This document shows positions 59,506-64,000 of a stretch of 64,000 bases of DNA, in pieces. The notes under the pieces were generated by a model that saw only the letters and a list, made by a program, of their open reading frames with translations, made no database searches and had not been told where the DNA came from. The DNA comes from Mannheimia varigena (GTDB lineage: Bacteria > Pseudomonadota > Gammaproteobacteria > Enterobacterales > Pasteurellaceae): contig NZ_CP016226.1 of assembly GCF_013377235.1 (NCBI RefSeq), forward strand, positions 1,116,001 to 1,180,000, in the 5' to 3' direction. Within the stretch, counting starts at the first letter, position 1; every line of letters begins with the position of its first letter. A program made the translations under genes and the position numbers.

Positions 59506-60873
59506 ATGAAAAAACATATCCACATCTTAGGCATTTGCGGCACCTTTATGGGTGGTGTTGCAATGATTGCCCGTGAACTTGGCTACAAAGTAACAGGTTC
59601 AGACACTAATGTTTACCCTCCAATGAGCACTTTTTTAGAATCGCACGGTATTGAAATTATTCCGAACTATGATGTTTCTCAACTTCAACCTGCACCAGAT
59701 TTAGTGGTAATCGGCAATGCCATGAGCCGTGGTAATCCTTGTGTTGAATATGTGCTAGATAATCAGCTTAATTACACATCTGGCCCGCAATGGCTACACG
59801 ATCATTTATTAAAAGATAAATGGGTACTTGCTGTTTCCGGCACGCACGGCAAAACCACTACAACAGGAATGTTGGCGTGGATTTTAGACCAAAACGGCAT
59901 TGATACCGGCTTTTTAATCGGCGGAGTGGCGGGCAATTTCGGTATTTCTGCCCGTGCAGGCAATAGCAAATTCTTTGTAATTGAAGCAGACGAATACGAT
60001 TCAGCTTTCTTTGACAAACGTTCTAAATTTGTACATTACACACCAAAAACGTTAATCATCAATAATATGGAATTTGATCACGCCGATATTTTTGACGATT
60101 TAAAAGCCATTCAACGCCAATTCCACCATCTTATCCGCACAATGCCCAAAAGCGGTTGTATTTTATCTGCTCTTGATGATGAAAATGTACAACAAACTAT
60201 CAAAATGGGCAGTTATAGTGAGTTGCAATTTATCGGTGAAGAAAATGAATGGTTTGCTAAGCCATTAACAACAGATTGTTCACAGTTTGAGGTTTACCAT
60301 TTAGGAGCTAAAAAAGGTGAAGTGCGCTGGTCGGTAATCGGTAAACATAATATGTACAACGCATTAATGGCTATTGCTGCTGCTCACCACGCGGGAGTAG
60401 ATGTTGTGGGTGCATGCGAAGCATTAGGATCATTTGTAAATGCAAACCGCCGTTTAGAAGTAAAAGGTGAGGTAAACGGCATTACTGTTTATGATGATTT
60501 CGCCCACCATCCAACAGCAATTGAAGCCACCATTGATGCTTTACGTGGTAAAGTGGGTAATCAACGTATTTTAGCCGTGTTAGAACCACGCTCAAATACA
60601 ATGAAAATGGGTGTGCATAAAGATGAGATTGCCCCAAGTTTGTGCGATGCTCAAGCAGTATTTGTTTTCCAACCAGATACCATTCCTTGGAATGTAAGTA
60701 TCATTACAAAAGCGTTATCACAACCGGCTTATTATTCAGATAATATTGATAATTTAGTAGATTTAATCATTAAAGAGGCAAAAGCAGGCGATCATATTCT
60801 TATAATGAGCAACGGAGCATTTGGTGGGGTTCATCGTAAATTACTAGAAAAACTATTAGATTCAGTAAGTTAG
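59506..60873 (+). CDS. mpl: UDP-MurNAc:L-Ala-gamma-D-Glu-meso-DAP ligase
   Basis: Mpl reuses murein tripeptide by joining it to UDP-N-acetylmuramate. The 455-residue Mur ligase begins HIHILGICGTFMGGVAMIA, has the ATP loop SGTHGKTTTTGML near residue 110, EADEYDSAFFD near 166 and the late DDFAHHPTAI near 330. It differs from MurC in its N-terminus and in the YDDFAHHPTAI context. Confidence 0.95.
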   Translation: MKKHIHILGICGTFMGGVAMIARELGYKVTGSDTNVYPPMSTFLESHGIEIIPNYDVSQLQPAPDLVVIGNAMSRGNPCVEYVLDNQLNYTSGPQWLHDHLLKDKWVLAVSGTHGKTTTTGMLAWILDQNGIDTGFLIGGVAGNFGISARAGNSKFFVIEADEYDSAFFDKRSKFVHYTPKTLIINNMEFDHADIFDDLKAIQRQFHHLIRTMPKSGCILSALDDENVQQTIKMGSYSELQFIGEENEWFAKPLTTDCSQFEVYHLGAKKGEVRWSVIGKHNMYNALMAIAAAHHAGVDVVGACEALGSFVNANRRLEVKGEVNGITVYDDFAHHPTAIEATIDALRGKVGNQRILAVLEPRSNTMKMGVHKDEIAPSLCDAQAVFVFQPDTIPWNVSIITKALSQPAYYSDNIDNLVDLIIKEAKAGDHILIMSNGAFGGVHRKLLEKLLDSVS

Positions 60874-61126
60874 AATTTATTGACATATAGAGAGCAAAAA
60901 TAGTTGGTAATGAAGATCTTTTATTCCTGCCAACTCTTTTTTAAAAATATTTAATCCTTTTATAAGAGATACCTATACTTTTCGCCGCCCGCTTTATGAG
61001 CATAATTTATCTTTCTGTCTATAAAATAATATTTCTATTTATTTTCGCCTTTCCTATAGATAAAACGAGCGAACACAGTGGTACGCCCTCTATCAATCTA
61101 TCTTGCATCTATTATAAAAATGTGAA
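60874..61126. other. Intergenic region between convergent mpl and the M48 peptidase
   Basis: About 250 bases with no supportable ORF. AGTTGG (60902-60907) and CCAACT (60930-60935) can pair across a long AT-rich loop, followed by CTTTTTT, a weak terminator candidate for mpl. Nothing else is recognisable. Confidence 0.45.
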
Positions 61127-61888
61127 TTACTTACGAGCCTTATAAATCTTCATTGCTTCTGGAACAAGCCGAGCTAAGTTCTCTTGACGATCTGCATTTG
61201 AAGGGTGTGTAGAGAAAATAGATAAACCTGAATCACCATTCGCTTTACTCATTTTAATCCACACATTTGGTGCTGCAGATGGGTTATAGCCTGATTTTGC
61301 CATCAACATTAATCCCACTTCATCTGCCTCATTCTCCTGGCTGCGAGAAAATGGCTTGGTAGCAATTAAGTCAACACCCGTGCTTAATAAGCCTTCTGTA
61401 TTTACACCAGTAGAAGCGGTTACTGCAGCATCGGCAATAACTCCTACAATACCACTAATAGTACTAAAAGTACGGTCTGACTTACCATGTTCTTTTAAAG
61501 CATGAGCCATCTCGTGCCCCATCACTACTGCAATTTCATCATTAGATAAATCAAGTCTTTCAACTAAACCTGTGTAAAATGCCATTTTACCACCCGGCAT
61601 TGCCCACGCATTGAGTTCATCAGATCTTAAAACGGTAATTTCCCAATGGAAAGGCACACCCGTTTCATTTTCTTGTTCAGCGTAAGATTTCATTTTATGA
61701 AATATTGCGTGCACACGTTTTGCCGTAGTCGATGACGTATCGATCGCATTTTGTTGGCGAGCTTGAGTTTTCACTTTTGCATAGCTTTGAGCTGCTTCTT
61801 GATTAATGCTTTCCGTTGTAGCACAAGCAACAATCATTGTTGCTAAAAATGCAGAATAACCTAATTTTTTAATGAGTTTCATTTTCAT
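61127..61888 (-). CDS. M48-family zinc metallopeptidase lipoprotein (LoiP/YcaL-like)
   Basis: A 253-residue envelope protease with a lipobox (ATMIVACATT, Cys near residue 22), so it is anchored in a membrane facing the periplasm. The zinc motif HEMAH is at about residues 128-132 in AVVMGHEMAHALKEHG, and the third ligand Glu lies in RSQENEADEVG near 185. It belongs to the BepA/LoiP/YcaL group of outer-membrane quality-control peptidases and lacks the TPR domain of BepA. Confidence 0.9.
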   Translation of the reverse strand: MKMKLIKKLGYSAFLATMIVACATTESINQEAAQSYAKVKTQARQQNAIDTSSTTAKRVHAIFHKMKSYAEQENETGVPFHWEITVLRSDELNAWAMPGGKMAFYTGLVERLDLSNDEIAVVMGHEMAHALKEHGKSDRTFSTISGIVGVIADAAVTASTGVNTEGLLSTGVDLIATKPFSRSQENEADEVGLMLMAKSGYNPSAAPNVWIKMSKANGDSGLSIFSTHPSNADRQENLARLVPEAMKIYKARK

Positions 61889-61940
61889 ATCCTATAAAAA
61901 ATGCCAAACAAGGTTGCTTGGCATTCTTAATATAAAGAAA

Positions 61941-62468
61941 TTATTTCTTCGCACGCTCAAAAGATTCTAAGATTTCTTGACGGGCCTCGTTTACATCACC
62001 CCAGCCTTCAACCTTCACCCACTTACCTGCTTCTAATGCTTTATAGCTTTCAAAGAAGTGTTGAATTTGTGCTTTTAGTAACGCAGGTAAATCGCCCACA
62101 TCTTTAATGTGATCGTATTCTTTGCTTAACTTCGTGTGCGGAACCGCAACAACTTTTGCATCACCACCTGCTTCATCGGTCATTTTTAACACTCCCACCG
62201 GGCGACAACGAATTACTGAACCTGGTTGTAGCGGGTATGGTGTTGGTACTAATACATCAACCGGATCACCATCAGACGATAATGTATTATTCACATAACC
62301 ATAATTTGCTGGATAGAACATTGCTGTTGCCATAAAGCGGTCAACAAATAATGCACCTGTTTCCTTATCTACTTCATATTTGATCGGATCTGAATTTGCT
62401 GGGATTTCAATAACAACATAAATATCATCTGGTAACTCTTTACCAGCTGGAACTAATTCTAAGCCCAT
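61941..62468 (-). CDS. ppa: Inorganic pyrophosphatase
   Basis: A family I soluble pyrophosphatase of 175 residues. The metal-binding signature SDGDPVDVLV lies at about 65-74, with the active-site YPANYGYV just before and KEYDHIKDVGDLP near 114. The length and order match E. coli Ppa. Confidence 0.97.
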   Translation of the reverse strand: MGLELVPAGKELPDDIYVVIEIPANSDPIKYEVDKETGALFVDRFMATAMFYPANYGYVNNTLSSDGDPVDVLVPTPYPLQPGSVIRCRPVGVLKMTDEAGGDAKVVAVPHTKLSKEYDHIKDVGDLPALLKAQIQHFFESYKALEAGKWVKVEGWGDVNEARQEILESFERAKK

Positions 62469-62627
62469 TTTGGTTTCCTTCTAAAAATTGATGGTTAAAT
62501 AAACGGCGTGATTATAGCTTATTTTCATAAAAAGATAAAAGCCCGTTTGTATTTTGTATCAAACTGCTTAATTTTCCGAAAAATTGTTTATAAACCACAC
62601 ACTCAATATTTTTTAGAGAAAAAAAAC

Positions 62628-62655
62628 TTGCCAAACTTTCAAAAATCCGTATGAT
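62628..62655 (+). promoter_or_regulatory. Promoter of the tRNA-Lys cluster
   Basis: TTGCCA (62628-62633), 16 bases, TATGAT (62650-62655), about 24 bases before the first tRNA. The GCCC just after the -10 is typical of stringently controlled stable-RNA promoters. Confidence 0.7.
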
Positions 62656-62678
62656 ATGCCCTCGTTACGCAAGATTAT

Positions 62679-62754
62679 GGGTCATTAGCTCAGTCGGTAG
62701 AGCAGCGGACTTTTAATCCGTTGGTCGAAGGTTCGAATCCTTCATGACCCACCA
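62679..62754 (+). tRNA. tRNA-Lys (anticodon TTT), copy 1
   Basis: A 76-base cloverleaf with encoded CCA. The acceptor GGGTCAT pairs with ATGACCC, the D arm is GCTC/GAGC, the anticodon stem GCGGA/TCCGT encloses CTTTTAA, and the T arm is GAAGG/CCTTC around TTCGAAT. Confidence 0.98.
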
Positions 62755-62777
62755 TTTAATCTTCAAAACACCTCTTT

Positions 62778-62853
62778 GGGTCATTAGCTCAGTCGGTAGA
62801 GCAGCGGACTTTTAATCCGTTGGTCGAAGGTTCGAATCCTTCATGACCCACCA
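62778..62853 (+). tRNA. tRNA-Lys (anticodon TTT), copy 2
   Basis: Identical in sequence to the copy at 62679. The 23-base spacer differs in sequence from the next one, so only the tRNA is conserved. Confidence 0.98.
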
Positions 62854-62874
62854 TTAAATTTCAAAATCCCTCTT

Positions 62875-62950
62875 GGGTCATTAGCTCAGTCGGTAGAGCA
62901 GCGGACTTTTAATCCGTTGGTCGAAGGTTCGAATCCTTCATGACCCACCA
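62875..62950 (+). tRNA. tRNA-Lys (anticodon TTT), copy 3
   Basis: Identical to the two preceding copies and separated by 21 bases. All three are probably processed from one transcript. Confidence 0.98.
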
Positions 62951-63043
62951 TTTATTCAAATCACATTTGCAAATTTTTCTGAAAAAACGACCGCTTTATA
63001 GTAGAATTTAACTCGTTTTTCCTTAACTATTTATTCAATTTCA

Positions 63044-64000
63044 ATGTTAAAAAAAATCCTTATTGCATTAGGTTTAGCCGGTGTTATCGCCTGTAGCGGA
63101 TTATTTTACGGCTACCAGAAGCTGAACAATTTAGCAGAGCATAAAATTACCGCTCAACCAGACCAACTTTTTGTATTGGAGCGAGGCGTTTCAAGCACAA
63201 GATTAGCTACAATATTAGAAGAACAAGGCATTATTACTCACGATGATGCAGATCTCCTCCCTTATTTGATGCGACTATACCCAGAATTAAGCAAATTCAA
63301 AGCAGGAGCTTATTCCTTAAATGGTTTAACTACAGTAAAAGATTTATTCACTCATTTAAGTTCAGGGAAAGAAGTTCAACTGAATGTGCAGTTTATTGAA
63401 GGTAAAACATTCAAAGTTTGGCGTAAACAGCTCTCTCAAGCGGAGTACTTGCAACAAACGTTAAAAGATAAATCAGAAAAAGAGATCGCAGAATTACTCG
63501 GCATTCCACACGAAAAAATGGAAGGTTGGATTGCCCCGGACACTTACAGCTACACACCAAACTCGACTGATTTAGCCCTACTCAAACGTGCTTATCAAAA
63601 ACAAAAAACAGCATTAGAGCAGGCTTGGCAAAATAGAGCAGAAAATCTACCGCTTGCAAATCCGTATGAGATGTTAATTCTCGCCTCTATTGTTGAAAAA
63701 GAGACTGGCATTGCAAGCGAACGCCCTCAAATTGCTTCGGTGTTTATAAACCGCCTACGCATTAAAATGCGTCTGCAGACTGATCCAACCGTAATTTATG
63801 GGATGGGCGACCGCTACGATGGCAATATTCGTCGTAAAAATTTAGAAGAAGTAACGCCATATAACACTTATCAAATCGATGGTTTACCACCAACGCCAAT
63901 TGCAATGCCAAGCGAGGCTTCTATCAAGGCAGTGGCAAATCCTGACAACACACCATACTTATACTTTGTAGCAGATGGCACAGGCGGACACAAATTCAGT
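63044..64000 (+). CDS. mltG: Endolytic murein transglycosylase MltG (truncated by window end)
   Basis: MltG cuts nascent glycan strands and sets their length. The frame is open from the ATG at 63044 to the end of the window, giving 319 residues without a stop, and is incomplete only because the window ends. An N-terminal membrane anchor (about 3-23, KKILIALGLAGVIACSG) precedes a LysM-like domain. The catalytic Glu lies in ASIVEKETG near residue 218, followed by VFINRLRIKMRLQTDPTVIYG and the IAMPSEASIKA segment. A USS-like GACCGCTTT lies at 62989-62997, upstream. Confidence 0.95.
   Translation, partial: MLKKILIALGLAGVIACSGLFYGYQKLNNLAEHKITAQPDQLFVLERGVSSTRLATILEEQGIITHDDADLLPYLMRLYPELSKFKAGAYSLNGLTTVKDLFTHLSSGKEVQLNVQFIEGKTFKVWRKQLSQAEYLQQTLKDKSEKEIAELLGIPHEKMEGWIAPDTYSYTPNSTDLALLKRAYQKQKTALEQAWQNRAENLPLANPYEMLILASIVEKETGIASERPQIASVFINRLRIKMRLQTDPTVIYGMGDRYDGNIRRKNLEEVTPYNTYQIDGLPPTPIAMPSEASIKAVANPDNTPYLYFVADGTGGHKFS

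Noticed and set aside
1..64000. Prophage, plasmid or restriction-modification island
   Set aside because: No integrase, capsid, replication, methylase or toxin-antitoxin genes are recognisable; apart from the adhesin locus and a few orphan ORFs the gene order is core chromosome.

Overview
The window is a chromosomal segment of a Pasteurellaceae bacterium, most likely in the Mannheimia/Actinobacillus/Bibersteinia group. Three things point there: low-to-moderate GC, a gene repertoire typical of small gamma-proteobacterial genomes (menB, mrcB, folP, dapE, dnaKJ, comF, rplU-rpmA, mutL-miaA-hfq-hflX, oxyR-fabR, metJ, lgt, mpl), and around thirty scattered copies of ACAAGCGGTC or its complement. 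That motif is the DNA-uptake signal (USS) variant of the A. pleuropneumoniae/Mannheimia lineage, not the AAGTGCGGT form of H. influenzae. The species call is inference; the family call is strong. I see no prophage, CRISPR array, intact insertion sequence or plasmid function.

Layout. 1-13.5 kb: menB, mrcB, dps, trmN6, rraA, mscS, rluC, an orphan membrane protein, folP, an ArsC-like protein, dapE, a CPA1 Na+/H+ antiporter, and a thiosulfate-uptake pair (TsuA-like transporter plus TusA-like carrier). 13.5-23.5 kb: catalase, dnaJ and dnaK (with a small extra ORF between them), an unusual PII protein, two small unknowns, doxX-like, comF, a Cof-type phosphatase, rpmA/rplU. 23.7-37.5 kb: ispB, queH, fabD, a membrane protein, fabG, brnQ, mutM, then leftward dtd, yihY and proA, then rightward mutL-miaA-hfq-hflX. 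37.65-48.4 kb: a single leftward gene for a 3,591-residue trimeric autotransporter adhesin, the dominant accessory feature. 48.4-49.2 kb: an AT-rich intergenic stretch with a leader hairpin and a MITE-like remnant. 49.2-62.5 kb: a diheme cytochrome c peroxidase, oxyR-fabR, the rppH-tauE-lgt-gph-trpS cluster, panF with a small partner, metJ, mlaA, mpl, an M48 lipoprotein peptidase and ppa. 62.7-62.95 kb: three identical tRNA-Lys genes, followed by mltG, cut by the window end.

Two regulatory stories can be read directly. (1) Oxidative stress: oxyR is encoded here, and good matches to the four-element OxyR operator lie upstream of dps and of the catalase gene. The diheme peroxidase has a perfect FNR box, so H2O2 defence appears split between OxyR and oxygen control. 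(2) Classical operators: a self-complementary met-box array lies in front of metJ, a perfect CRP palindrome in front of menB, and a sigma-32 promoter in front of dnaK.

The best candidates for something under-described are: the adhesin, whose C-terminal half is built from six modules each carrying interrupted Gly-X-Y (collagen-like, Gly-Lys-Asp rich) segments; a PII signal protein whose T-loop lacks the uridylylated tyrosine; a Dps with a four-cysteine C-terminal tail; and a family of dispersed palindromes that keep the same outer arms but carry different, still self-complementary cores.
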